A stretch of DNA of 64,000 nucleotides, from positions 137,265 to 201,264 of the forward strand of contig CAZREW010000004.1 in NCBI GenBank assembly GCA_964599375.1, written 5' to 3'. The notes under the pieces were generated by a model. The model ran no database searches. It was not told the DNA's origin and worked only from the letters and a program-made list of their open reading frames with translations. This DNA is from JAUWCL01 sp964599375. Its GTDB lineage: Bacteria; Krumholzibacteriota; Krumholzibacteriia; Krumholzibacteriales; Krumholzibacteriaceae. Both the position numbers and the translations under genes were made by a program. Positions 18,724-26,721 of the stretch are shown in pieces (position 1 is the stretch's first letter; the number at the start of each line of letters is the position of its first letter).

Positions 18724-19404
18724 ATGTATATCGACCTGAAAAAAGAACAGAAGGCCTCGCTCGGCAGGCCGAGGTACAGGTATTCGGCGGCGGCGAGGAC
18801 ATTCTTCGGGATCATGGACCTGATCACGGGGAAGAAGACCACTCTGGCGAAGACTAAACTGGTGGAGACCCTCGCCAGCATCCCCTACAGGTCGTGGGAG
18901 ATAAGGCAGTATACCCGGATGACGCGTATGTACGGGGAAATCGAAGAGGTCAGGCGGGCGGAAAGGATCATACGCTGGGGCAGGGAAGCGCAGGACAACG
19001 AGTACTGGCACCTGCTTGCGATAAACGAGAAGATGAAGGAGGACGGGGTCAGCGACCCGTGGTACCTCTTCCCGCTATTACCCTGGATCATGGTCACCGG
19101 CTACGTGATCATGACGAGGATCATGGCGGTACTGGACATCCGCCGGGCCTTCCTCTTCAACGCGGAGTTCGAGGACCACGCCGAGCACATCTACGCGAAG
19201 TTCGTCGACGACCATCCAGAGTGGGAGGGTCAGCGGGTGGACAATCCGATCGTCACGGAAAGGGGCGGGTTGGAGACATGGGCCGACGTCTTCCGCCGGA
19301 TCGGCCTCGACGAGCGCGACCACATGAACAACAGCTTCGTCTTCTGCGGCAGGCCTGAGAGCGTCGTAAGGTACAGCGGGATGCCGGACCTGCCTGTCGC
19401 CTGA
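18724..19404 (+). CDS. Alternative-oxidase (AOX/PTOX)-like diiron membrane protein
   Basis: 226 residues from the ATG at 18724, which has GAGGAG seven nt upstream (an ATG at 18691 lacks one). Hand alignment to alternative oxidases gives the diiron ligand pattern in order: E48 in LVETLASIPY, E93/H96 in DNEYWHLLA, E150 or D151 in FEDHAEHIYAKF, and E197/H200 in LDERDH. Spacings are close to those of the family, and a hydrophobic stretch (residues 113-137) lies between ligands two and three as expected for an interfacial membrane protein. Known members oxidise quinol and reduce oxygen to water without proton pumping. The third motif is degenerate, so a divergent quinol oxidase is the most likely reading. 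Confidence 0.7.
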   Translation: MYIDLKKEQKASLGRPRYRYSAAARTFFGIMDLITGKKTTLAKTKLVETLASIPYRSWEIRQYTRMTRMYGEIEEVRRAERIIRWGREAQDNEYWHLLAINEKMKEDGVSDPWYLFPLLPWIMVTGYVIMTRIMAVLDIRRAFLFNAEFEDHAEHIYAKFVDDHPEWEGQRVDNPIVTERGGLETWADVFRRIGLDERDHMNNSFVFCGRPESVVRYSGMPDLPVA

Positions 19405-19500
19405 CCATCGATCCTTCGATCCCGCAATCTGTCGAGGAGCGCTCCATCGGTGCAGTTCTTGCTATAAAAATACTGTAATAAATTGTTATATAATGAGTTA

Positions 19501-19512
19501 GGACTAAAGTCC
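19501..19512 (+). repeat. Short inverted repeat upstream of pilin-like pair
   Basis: GGACT-AA-AGTCC, 14 nt before the start at 19526, downstream of an AT-rich stretch with TATAAT at 19489-19494. It may be a regulatory hairpin; nothing else supports it. Confidence 0.3.
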
Positions 19513-19525
19513 CGGGTATTGTTTC

Positions 19526-19975
19526 ATGGCAGGATCAGAAGATATCCAAAACGGAAATGACGAAATAGGGTCACAGTCCGATCCTTCCCTGGGCCCTGTC
19601 TGGCTGTCCCCTATAGTACGGCGCTGGAGTATAATACTTGTCTGCGTTTTAGCCGCAGCCCTGGCCGCGCTCTACGCTTTCTCCGAGTCCCGACAGACCC
19701 ACGCGGCGAGCGAAATCATGGAAAAAGCCTCAGCGCGTTTCAGTATCTTCCTTATAGCGCAGGAACTACGTGCGCATTTCGACTCGACCGGCTCTTTTCC
19801 GGCGACGCTTGAAGAACTCGATCTAGACGAAGAAGGGATTGAATACTTGACCAACGGTACTACCTTCCGCCTGGTCGTTGTCGAAGGTTCCAACTCGATT
19901 GTCTATGCGGAAGGCGAGGATTCTGAGATTTTCAGGTCTTCATTCAAGGTCCTTGAAGAGGGAGCCGTGCAGTGA
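19526..19975 (+). CDS. Pseudopilin-like membrane protein
   Basis: 149 residues. A polar N-terminus of about 32 residues is followed by one membrane helix (WSIILVCVLAAALAALYAF) running into a soluble domain with HFDSTGSFPATLEELDLDEEGIEYL, the phrasing seen in GspG/type IV pilin-like globular domains (short helix, then TGSFP-type loop). No canonical prepilin cleavage motif precedes the helix. The gene overlaps the next one by 4 nt (GTGA), so they form a pair. Function unknown; a structural subunit of a secretion or adhesion filament is one possibility. Confidence 0.55.
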   Translation: MAGSEDIQNGNDEIGSQSDPSLGPVWLSPIVRRWSIILVCVLAAALAALYAFSESRQTHAASEIMEKASARFSIFLIAQELRAHFDSTGSFPATLEELDLDEEGIEYLTNGTTFRLVVVEGSNSIVYAEGEDSEIFRSSFKVLEEGAVQ

Positions 19976-20517
19976 AAGACGACCGGGTCGTTCTCGTCAG
20001 GCAGCCAAGCAGCACTGTATCTTACTGCCGCGAACGTTCCGGCAAGAGCGCTGAAAGTGCCGGGCCGCGGAGATTCATCCTCCGTTCCTCCCGCGAGATG
20101 GTGTTCGTGATGTCGATAATCGTGATCATCATCCTGTTGGCGACCCCCCATTTTGTCACGGCAAGAAAATGTGCTATGGCCGCGCGGATCGTCTGCGATT
20201 TCAATGCGATAGCGACCGCCACGATGGCCGTGTATTCTGAGAACGGCGAGCTGCCGCCTAACGACAGCTGGGGAAAGGTGCCCGACGGACTCGTCCCGTA
20301 TCTTCCTGCCGGTTTTGAATTCCAGCACAACGGGGTGTCTTACCGATGGCGCCGGTGGTGCCTGCCTTCTGGGCTGCCCGAGAGACCCGAACAGAGGACC
20401 CTTCTCGGAGTGCAGGTGAGAACCGAGGATGAACGGATGCTCAACGAGGTCGTTAATGTGTACAGGGGACGCATCTCGCAGTTGAAGGAGAACCAGATCA
20501 CACTCGTGATACTGTAG
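19972..20517 (+). CDS. Divergent type IV pilin-like protein lacking the prepilin cleavage glycine
   Basis: 181 residues with a GTG start overlapping the previous stop. The hydrophobic helix REMVFVMSIIVIIILLATPHF aligns without gaps to type IV pilin N-termini: Glu at mature position 5 and Pro at position 22 coincide, and VTARKCAMAAR continues like pilin alpha-1. However, the residue at -1 is Leu rather than Gly. The C-terminal half has GELPPNDSWGKVPDGLVPYLP, as in pseudopilins. It is probably a pilin-fold protein that is not processed by a standard peptidase, or has a different role. Confidence 0.55.
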   Translation: MKDDRVVLVRQPSSTVSYCRERSGKSAESAGPRRFILRSSREMVFVMSIIVIIILLATPHFVTARKCAMAARIVCDFNAIATATMAVYSENGELPPNDSWGKVPDGLVPYLPAGFEFQHNGVSYRWRRWCLPSGLPERPEQRTLLGVQVRTEDERMLNEVVNVYRGRISQLKENQITLVIL

Positions 20518-20663
20518 ATGCCGTCAGCAAAGATTTCTTCAAGTTCCAATTCAATCAAATATACTTCATTGTCCATTTTCCGGTAGAACGCGGCCGGTGA
20601 GGAGGCTAGATTATTACCGTATTTCGGGCCGACTTGAAGAATTGAAAGTGAGGAGCGGTAGAA

Positions 20664-21740
20664 ATGAGATCCAGGACGACCGGCCTTCCCGGAGAAGACG
20701 AGATGTACAGGGCCGTAAGCGGCTGTGACAGCTCATATGACGGGATATTCGTGGTGGCGGTAAAGACGACGGGGATATTCTGCCGCCCGTCATGCTCCGC
20801 GAGGACCCCGATGCGAAAGAACGTCGAGTTTTTTCCGTCGGCGGACTTCGCGCTCTCCGCGGGATACCGGCCCTGCAAGAGATGCCGGCCCCTCGAGCCG
20901 GCGGGAAACGCTCCGGGCTGGCTCCGGCCTTTGCTCGACGCAGTAGAGGAGGATCCGGCGATCAGGCTCACTGACGCCGATCTTCGCTCGATGAAATACG
21001 ATCCCGTCAGGGTGCGTCGCTGGTTCAAGAGACATCACGGGATGACCTTTCAGGCTTACCTCAGGGCGCGAAGGCTCGGAATGGCCATCGGGAGGATACG
21101 GCACGGCGAAAACCAGGCCCTGACCGCCTTCGGACACGGATACGAATCTCTCAGCGGATTCAGGGAGGCTTTCAGCAGGATATTCAATATCACACCGGGC
21201 AGAAGCTCGGGCGCGGTGAATATGTATATAAACAGGATACTTACTCCACTGGGACCGATGGTCGTGGGGGCGACCGACGAGGGACTCTGTCTGCTCGAGT
21301 TCGCCGACCGGCGGATGCTGGAGACCCAGCTCAGGACGCTCCGGAGGCGCATAAACTGCACCGTCACGCCGGGCAGGAACGAGCATCTGGACAGGATTGA
21401 CGAGGAACTGAAGGGATATTTCAACGGGACGCTCGAAAGGTTCAGCGTGGACCTGGTCGTCCCGGGCACTGAATTCCAGGAGCGTGTATGGACCGGACTG
21501 TGCCGGATCCCCTATGGCATGACCCTTTCGTACGAAGAACTCGCCCGGGAAATCGATTGCCCGGGTGCCGTCCGCGCCGTCGGTAGGGCGAACGGCGACA
21601 ACAGGATCGCTATCGTCATCCCGTGTCACAGGGTGATCGGAGCCGACGGTCAGCTTACGGGATACGGCGGCGGATTGTGGCGGAAGCGGTATCTGCTAGA
21701 ACTCGAGAAAGCTCACGGGCCGGCTGATGGTAAGGCCTGA
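20664..21740 (+). CDS. ada: Ada: DNA alkylation-repair methyltransferase and transcriptional activator
   Basis: 358 residues. The N-terminal Ada domain holds the zinc cysteines C40, C44, C71 and C74 (FCRPSC, then YRPCKRC); the first of these accepts methyl groups from phosphotriesters. An AraC-type helix-turn-helix follows (FKRHHGMTFQAYLRARRLG; GYESLSGFREAFSRIF). The C-terminal O6-methylguanine methyltransferase carries the active-site IPCHRVIG with C321. All three modules are complete, as in E. coli Ada. GAGGAGCGG lies upstream of the ATG. The protein repairs methylated DNA and, once methylated, induces the adaptive response. Confidence 0.93.
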   Translation: MRSRTTGLPGEDEMYRAVSGCDSSYDGIFVVAVKTTGIFCRPSCSARTPMRKNVEFFPSADFALSAGYRPCKRCRPLEPAGNAPGWLRPLLDAVEEDPAIRLTDADLRSMKYDPVRVRRWFKRHHGMTFQAYLRARRLGMAIGRIRHGENQALTAFGHGYESLSGFREAFSRIFNITPGRSSGAVNMYINRILTPLGPMVVGATDEGLCLLEFADRRMLETQLRTLRRRINCTVTPGRNEHLDRIDEELKGYFNGTLERFSVDLVVPGTEFQERVWTGLCRIPYGMTLSYEELAREIDCPGAVRAVGRANGDNRIAIVIPCHRVIGADGQLTGYGGGLWRKRYLLELEKAHGPADGKA

Positions 21741-21788
21741 ACGGACCGGCGAGACCTACTTATCCCTCGGGGACACGTCCTCGTACCC

Positions 21789-22091
21789 TCATTCGAGAGT
21801 GCCGACTATTCTCAGTGGATTCCCATCAACATCGAGTTCAAATCGCATGCGGAAGCATATCAGTTCCCGCAGGACGAACGCATCCTTTGACATTGGTATC
21901 AACTCACGGCGACCTGTCACTCCCACGCCTTCACGGAAGTAGAGCAGCTTCCCATCTTCTCGAGCGGGTCGTTGATGTATTCCGGGCCCTTTTCGGCGAC
22001 TGTCAAGACAAAGGTATATACAGGTGAATCCCAATGAAAATACCCGAGGAACTCGTTGCCTCTCGCAGCTCCAGTGAACTCACGCTGCTGA
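21789..22091 (-). pseudogene. Decayed gene remnant with frameshift
   Basis: The 380 nt between ada and the glycosyltransferase hold no intact gene. Two minus-strand frames join into one protein-like sequence: REFTGAARGNEFLGYFHWD and VAEKGPEYINDPLE up to about 21975, then in another frame DGKLLYFREGVGVTGRRELIP and FRMRFELDVDGNPLRIVGTLE to a stop at 21789. The second part resembles C-terminal beta-rich modules found after serine hydrolases or peptidases. I cannot name the family; the lost 5' portion and shifted frame suggest decay. Confidence 0.45.
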
Positions 22092-22120
22092 CGGCAGATC
22101 CCCGTTGATCCATGAGATGG

Positions 22121-23245
22121 CTATTCTGACCGCTTCTCCGTTTTCGGTCTTACGGAGACAGAAGACGTGATAAGCCCTGTCAGCCTGTTCCCGATCAGAT
22201 TTTCCTCTGAGAAATCTCTTATATACTGATGCGCCTTCTCCGCGAGAGATTCGTAGAGCCGCTCGTCCCTGCCGAGCAGGTCCAGTGCCGCGGTGATCTG
22301 TCCGGGAGAAGACGGCTGGATCAGGATGCCACTTTCGCCGTCCTTGACGAGTTCGGGGATCGCTTTCCATTCAGTAGTGATGACCGGGACGCCGGCCGCG
22401 AACGCTTCAAGGATCACGGCAGGATATCCCTCTCCCTGATGGTAAGTGGGGAGAAGAAGGACATCGTACGTGCCCAGGGTCTCCACTATTTTTTCGCTCT
22501 GGAGGGTCCCCATGTAACGGCAACTGGGACAGGAATCGATCTCACGGAAGAACCTCTCATTGTCCCTGTCCAGTATCTGTCCGTAGAAGTCGCAGCTGAA
22601 TTCCTTCCTGTCCCTGAGCGCTTCGATGATATCGAATATGCCTTTCTCAGCTTTCACCTGGCCGATGAATATGCACCTGCCGGAGAACTTTCTTTCCGGC
22701 CGCTCTGCCGGGATCAGATCATCAGGGATCATGTTGGGAAAGAGCACGATCCGCTCAGGATCGATACCGGATCGGCCTGTCAATTCGTCGGCATGCATCC
22801 GGGTCTCGGGAAGGACGTGCTCGGCCTTGTTGAGCAGCGATACAATGGATCTCCTTCGCCACGGTCCCGCCTCGTCGATCCTGTCCGCAAGCATCGAGCC
22901 GAAAGGCTTGACGATATAAGGCCTGCCAAAGATGCCGACGAGGCGCATTACCGGGATGCCCAGAGAGACTATGAAGCTGCTGTTGGCCCAGAGCAGTACG
23001 AAATCGGCCCGGGGCAGCCTGAATGCGAGTTGCCACATGATCCTTATGGCGCGCAAGGGATCTTTCCATGAACGCCTGGTCTCAGACGTCCTTACACCTT
23101 CCCCCGTAGAGGTGTCGATGCACGCCACCTCGAACCCGGCGCTTTCCCAGTACCTGCTCTCGATAAGCCTTTTCGATGTTATCGTATCACCCCCGATCGG
23201 AGGGGGCAGGGGGGCTACTACGAGGATCCGCACTGTCTCAGGCAT
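22121..23245 (-). CDS. Glycosyltransferase family 4-like
   Basis: 374 residues with a GT-B fold. The N-terminus is APLPPPIGGDTITSKRLIESR. The C-terminal donor domain shows FIGQVKAEKGIFDIIEAL and the family motif GEGYPAVILEAFAAGVPVITT (EX7E type), which binds the nucleotide-sugar. It overlaps the second glycosyltransferase gene by 8 nt, forming a two-gene unit probably acting on a cell-surface polysaccharide. Acceptor and sugar are not predictable. Confidence 0.88.
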   Translation of the reverse strand: MPETVRILVVAPLPPPIGGDTITSKRLIESRYWESAGFEVACIDTSTGEGVRTSETRRSWKDPLRAIRIMWQLAFRLPRADFVLLWANSSFIVSLGIPVMRLVGIFGRPYIVKPFGSMLADRIDEAGPWRRRSIVSLLNKAEHVLPETRMHADELTGRSGIDPERIVLFPNMIPDDLIPAERPERKFSGRCIFIGQVKAEKGIFDIIEALRDRKEFSCDFYGQILDRDNERFFREIDSCPSCRYMGTLQSEKIVETLGTYDVLLLPTYHQGEGYPAVILEAFAAGVPVITTEWKAIPELVKDGESGILIQPSSPGQITAALDLLGRDERLYESLAEKAHQYIRDFSEENLIGNRLTGLITSSVSVRPKTEKRSE

Positions 23246-24362
23246 GACTGTCCGATCGCTTAAGGATCGACTGATACAACTTCTCAGTCTTTGACACCAT
23301 CGTCCTCGCGGAGAAATGCTCCTCTACACGCATCCTGCCTTCTTTTCCCATCGAGGCGAGCTTTCCTTTATCTCTCCAGAGGGTTTCGAGCGCGTCGGCA
23401 AGCGCGTAAGGATCCCCTGGGGGGACTAGCAGCCCGGTGACCCCGTTGATGACGGCTTCCCTGTTTCCTCCGACATCCGTCGTGACCACCGGCCTGCTGG
23501 CAGCCATCGCTTCGAGTATTGCCAGGGGAAGGCCCTCGCGGATAGAAGAGCCCGCCACGACATCGAACGCGGGAAGGAAAGCCATGACGTCGTCTGTCTT
23601 GCCGGCGAAGACCACCCTGTCTCCGATCCCGGCACGCCGGGCCTGCTTTTCGAGATCCTCTCTCAGCGGGCCGTCGCCGACAAAGGTCAACTTTACAGGT
23701 ATATCCCTTTCCGCGAGGAGCCGGACGGTATCGACAAGATACTGATATCCCTTTGGCCCGGTGAGACTTCCGACAGTCCCAATATGATATGTCGCGGGAT
23801 CTGTTTTCAGATCGGAAGGCCGAACGTCGAAGTGGTCAAGGTCTACGCCGTTGGAGATAGTGACTATCCTGTCAGGACCGACCACTGCACTGTGCGAGTG
23901 CCTGACTTCTTCCGAGCAGGCGATCACCACATCGAGCCTTCTGCAGAGACCGGAATATACCAGATCGCTGAATTTTCCCCCGGCCTTCCTGACGCGGATG
24001 CTGTGCTCGGTCACTACTTTGACGGGGACTTTCGCGAGTTCAGCCGCGGGAACGCCGCTGAATACGGGCGGGTAGCTGTGGAAGTGGACTATATCGGCTT
24101 TGCTTCGACTGAATATCCTGCTCAGACCGATGACGCTACGCAGGTCGGCTGTCCTTGTGCCGAGGACATGGACCCTGAGGCCGAGGTCCTCGAGCGCAGG
24201 GATCATCTCGCCATCGGGGTAGAACGAGACGACCTCGAGCCGATACCTGTCGCGGTCATGGAATTTCGCGTAGTAGTAGAGGTCCTTCTGCGCTCCTCCG
24301 TACTCTAGGGAGTGGATCACGTGAACGCAGGTCGCTTTTTCTTTTCTCGTCTCGGCAGCCAT
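23238..24362 (-). CDS. Glycosyltransferase family 4-like
   Basis: 374 residues from the ATG at 24362; a TTG 36 nt further upstream is less likely. The N-terminus, HVIHSLEYGGAQKDLYYYAK, is a classic GT4 start, and the donor site REGLPLAILEAMAASRPVVTTDVGG is intact. No ribosome site precedes the ATG. TTGTTA-N18-TATATT (24398 to 24369 on the minus strand) would start transcription at about the ATG itself, suggesting a leaderless mRNA (inference). The gene leads the glycosyltransferase pair. Confidence 0.88.
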   Translation of the reverse strand: MAAETRKEKATCVHVIHSLEYGGAQKDLYYYAKFHDRDRYRLEVVSFYPDGEMIPALEDLGLRVHVLGTRTADLRSVIGLSRIFSRSKADIVHFHSYPPVFSGVPAAELAKVPVKVVTEHSIRVRKAGGKFSDLVYSGLCRRLDVVIACSEEVRHSHSAVVGPDRIVTISNGVDLDHFDVRPSDLKTDPATYHIGTVGSLTGPKGYQYLVDTVRLLAERDIPVKLTFVGDGPLREDLEKQARRAGIGDRVVFAGKTDDVMAFLPAFDVVAGSSIREGLPLAILEAMAASRPVVTTDVGGNREAVINGVTGLLVPPGDPYALADALETLWRDKGKLASMGKEGRMRVEEHFSARTMVSKTEKLYQSILKRSDSHA

Positions 24363-24400
24363 GGGGCGAATATAGCAGCAAGGGATGGCCTGTAACAACG

Positions 24401-24435
24401 CAAAAGCCGGCGCCCTCCAACACCGGGGCGCCGGC
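24401..24435 (-). terminator. Rho-independent terminator of the thiolase/DUF35 operon
   Basis: A perfect 10-bp GC stem (24406-24415 with 24426-24435) and 10-nt loop are followed on the minus strand by TTTTG. It lies 22 nt past the stop at 24458. Confidence 0.75.
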
Positions 24436-24457
24436 CTGTTTCCGCTTTCAGCGTATT

Positions 24458-24934
24458 CTACTTCAGCGGGCCGAACCCGATTATATCCCCTATCGCGCCC
24501 TTCCGCTGAGCCTTCGGCTTGAATACCGCCTTGACCGGCATCCCGATCTCAATCTCGTCGATCTCGAACCCCTTGAGGTAGTGGATCAGGCCGCCGTCCG
24601 TATCCCCGATCCGGACCATCGCGAGGATCTCGGGTACCTGCTTCTCCGATCCGTCCATGTTACGGAACGAGAGCGTGAAGGTCTCGACGTATCCGACCGT
24701 CCCGACGTCGATATACGAATCGAGCTCGTTGAAGCAGCGGTCGCAGTAGACCTTCGGAGGGACGAACGAGATGTCGCAGTCCTCGCAGTAGGTGGCGAGG
24801 AAGGTCCCCTTGTCTTTGACCGTCCTGAAGAACTTCTCGCCGGCCAGTCCGTAGGTGTAGACATAGCGGACCGGGATCGCTCCTTCCCAGAAGGTAGGAG
24901 TAGTCGTGCTCGTTATCTTCTCTGTGATCGCCAT
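24458..24934 (-). CDS. DUF35 OB-fold/zinc-ribbon acyl-CoA-associated protein
   Basis: 158 residues. A rubredoxin-like zinc ribbon (YCEDCDISFVPPKVYCDRC, four cysteines) precedes an OB-fold ending around FKPKAQRKGAIGDIIGF. DUF35 proteins bind acyl-CoA thioesters and act as obligate partners of thiolase-fold enzymes, for example ChsH2 with Ltp2, BbsA with BbsB, or the archaeal thiolase-HMG-CoA synthase complex. It is the last gene of a four-gene operon, 7 nt after a second DUF35 gene. Confidence 0.88.
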   Translation of the reverse strand: MAITEKITSTTTPTFWEGAIPVRYVYTYGLAGEKFFRTVKDKGTFLATYCEDCDISFVPPKVYCDRCFNELDSYIDVGTVGYVETFTLSFRNMDGSEKQVPEILAMVRIGDTDGGLIHYLKGFEIDEIEIGMPVKAVFKPKAQRKGAIGDIIGFGPLK

Positions 24935-24941
24935 GCTCGTC

Positions 24942-25511
24942 TCACCTCTTTCCCTTTTTCCCGGGAGCTGCCTTGGTCTTCGCCTTGACCTTCGCGGCGG
25001 CGGGCTTGAAATACAGTATGTCGGTGATAGCGCCGGTGCGCTCCCCGGGCTTCTTCCATACGGCCTTTACCTTCATCCCGATCTTCAGGTCATCAGGTTT
25101 TACCTCGCCCAGCATGTGCATGATACCCATCCCTTCGGAGGCGCCGTCTATCCTGATTACGGCAGGAAGCAGCGGCGGCTCGTTTGGCCCGCGGCGGGAA
25201 GCGTCCCAGTTGACCTTCGCGACGCTGAAGGTCTCTATCACGCCGGTGTCCTGCACGTAGGTCCACTCGTCGGTGGGGCGGAAGCACAGTTCGCAGAACA
25301 TCCGGGGGGGAAGCATGGTCCTTCCGCAGCCGTAACAGGTCCTCGCTATGATCCTGCCCTTCCTGAGCTCGGCCAGGTAGCGGCCGATGGCGACGCCGTC
25401 ATCCCAGGCGTACTTCAGGTCGGGCTCCCACTCGGTAGTGAGCACCTTTCCCGTCTTGAAGTCGGAGGACTTCAGGTTGGTCCCGCCGAGTTCAAAATCC
25501 TCAAGTTTCAT
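24942..25511 (-). CDS. DUF35 OB-fold/zinc-ribbon protein, second copy
   Basis: 189 residues. The zinc ribbon CYGCGRTMLPPRMFCELC is followed by the OB-fold (TGVIETFSVAKVNWD, later RTGAITDILYF) and a Lys/Ala-rich tail of about 20 residues that the other copy lacks. Two DUF35 proteins beside two thiolase-fold proteins suggest either two cognate pairs or one heteromeric complex. Confidence 0.88.
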   Translation of the reverse strand: MKLEDFELGGTNLKSSDFKTGKVLTTEWEPDLKYAWDDGVAIGRYLAELRKGRIIARTCYGCGRTMLPPRMFCELCFRPTDEWTYVQDTGVIETFSVAKVNWDASRRGPNEPPLLPAVIRIDGASEGMGIMHMLGEVKPDDLKIGMKVKAVWKKPGERTGAITDILYFKPAAAKVKAKTKAAPGKKGKR

Positions 25512-25544
25512 CTCATTCGCTCCTTCTTCGATACGTTCCCGGGA

Positions 25545-26708
25545 TCAGTTTCTCATCACGACTACGGTGCCCATCTGCATTAGGTCGCCCCAGGCCTGGG
25601 CGAGTCCGCAGCGCGGATTGCCCGGCACCTGGCGTTTGCCCGCCTCGCCGCGCAGCTGAAGGAAGATCTCGATGATCTTCATCAGGCCGGTCGCGGCGAT
25701 CGGGTTCCCGACGCCGAGGGCTCCGCCGGAGGGGCAGATCGGCATGTTGCCGTCGCGGGCGGTCACTCCGTCGGCGGTCAGCTGAGCGGCCTTTCCGCGC
25801 GGGCAGAGCATAAGCCCCTCCATGTGGTGCAGTTCCTTGTAGTCGAACGGATCGTACGGTTCGGCGATGTGTATCTCCTTGTCCGGCTCGGTTATGCCGG
25901 CCATCTCGTAGGCCTGCCTCGCCGCGGTCTCGACGTAGCGCGGATAGGAGAGGTCGCGGGTGGCCCAGTACGCCGTATCGATCGCGTGTCCCACTCCGTC
26001 TATCCAGACAGGCTTGTCGGTGAGCCGGCGGGCGACGCGCTCGCTTGCCAGCACTATCGCCGCGGCGCCGTCGGAGGCGGGGGAGATGTCGAGGCGATTG
26101 ACCGGCCAGCACAGTGTCTCGCTGTTCAGGACGTCCTCGACGGTGATCTTCTGGGGTATCTGCGCGGAGGGATGATCCATCGCGTTGAGCTTGTTTTTGA
26201 CCGAGACCCTCGCGATATCGGCCTTCGTGATGCCGTAGGTCTCCATGTACCGGTGCATCTCGAGGGCGAATATCCATATCAAGGTCGGCATGAGGGGCTG
26301 CTCGGTCGTGTGGTCGAAGATAGTCAGGAACGCGCCCTGCGGATGCGGGTGGCAGCTCGACATCTTTTCCTCGGCTACGACGAGGCATATGTCGGCCATC
26401 CCGCTCGCCACGTGAAACCAGCCGTGTATAGGGCTGAATACACCTGTGCCGCCCCCTACGTAATGTCGCATGTACGGCTTGCCGATCGCACCGGCGCCGT
26501 CGGCGAGATATTCGCCTTTCATGTGCACGCCGTCGAACGCGTCCGGCGCCGTGCCGAGCGTGACCATGTCGACGTCGTCAAGCGTGAGATCGCAGGATTC
26601 GAGGGCCATCTTCGAGGCCTGCCAGGACAGCTCCTTTCCCGTCTCCTGCGCGCGGCGCACGAATTTCGTGATACCGGCTCCCACTATAGCTACTTTCCTC
26701 ATTCCCAT
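25545..26708 (-). CDS. Thiolase-fold protein lacking catalytic Cys and His (SCP-x/Ltp2-like)
   Basis: 387 residues, full thiolase length. N-terminal AIVGAGITKFVRRAQETGKE and C-terminal GGALGVGNPIAATG identify the non-specific lipid-transfer-type thiolase family. By hand alignment the nucleophilic Cys (family CASG) is replaced by Gly in HYVGGGTGVFS. The HDCF histidine is Tyr (Y285, AEPYDPF) and the GHP histidine is Asn (N335). A normal Claisen condensation is therefore unlikely. Retro-aldolases such as Ltp2, which act with a DUF35 partner on acyl-CoA substrates, are the best precedent. Fourteen nt separate it from the preceding thiolase-like gene. Confidence 0.85.
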   Translation of the reverse strand: MGMRKVAIVGAGITKFVRRAQETGKELSWQASKMALESCDLTLDDVDMVTLGTAPDAFDGVHMKGEYLADGAGAIGKPYMRHYVGGGTGVFSPIHGWFHVASGMADICLVVAEEKMSSCHPHPQGAFLTIFDHTTEQPLMPTLIWIFALEMHRYMETYGITKADIARVSVKNKLNAMDHPSAQIPQKITVEDVLNSETLCWPVNRLDISPASDGAAAIVLASERVARRLTDKPVWIDGVGHAIDTAYWATRDLSYPRYVETAARQAYEMAGITEPDKEIHIAEPYDPFDYKELHHMEGLMLCPRGKAAQLTADGVTARDGNMPICPSGGALGVGNPIAATGLMKIIEIFLQLRGEAGKRQVPGNPRCGLAQAWGDLMQMGTVVVMRN

Positions 26709-26721
26709 CTCAGATGACCTC

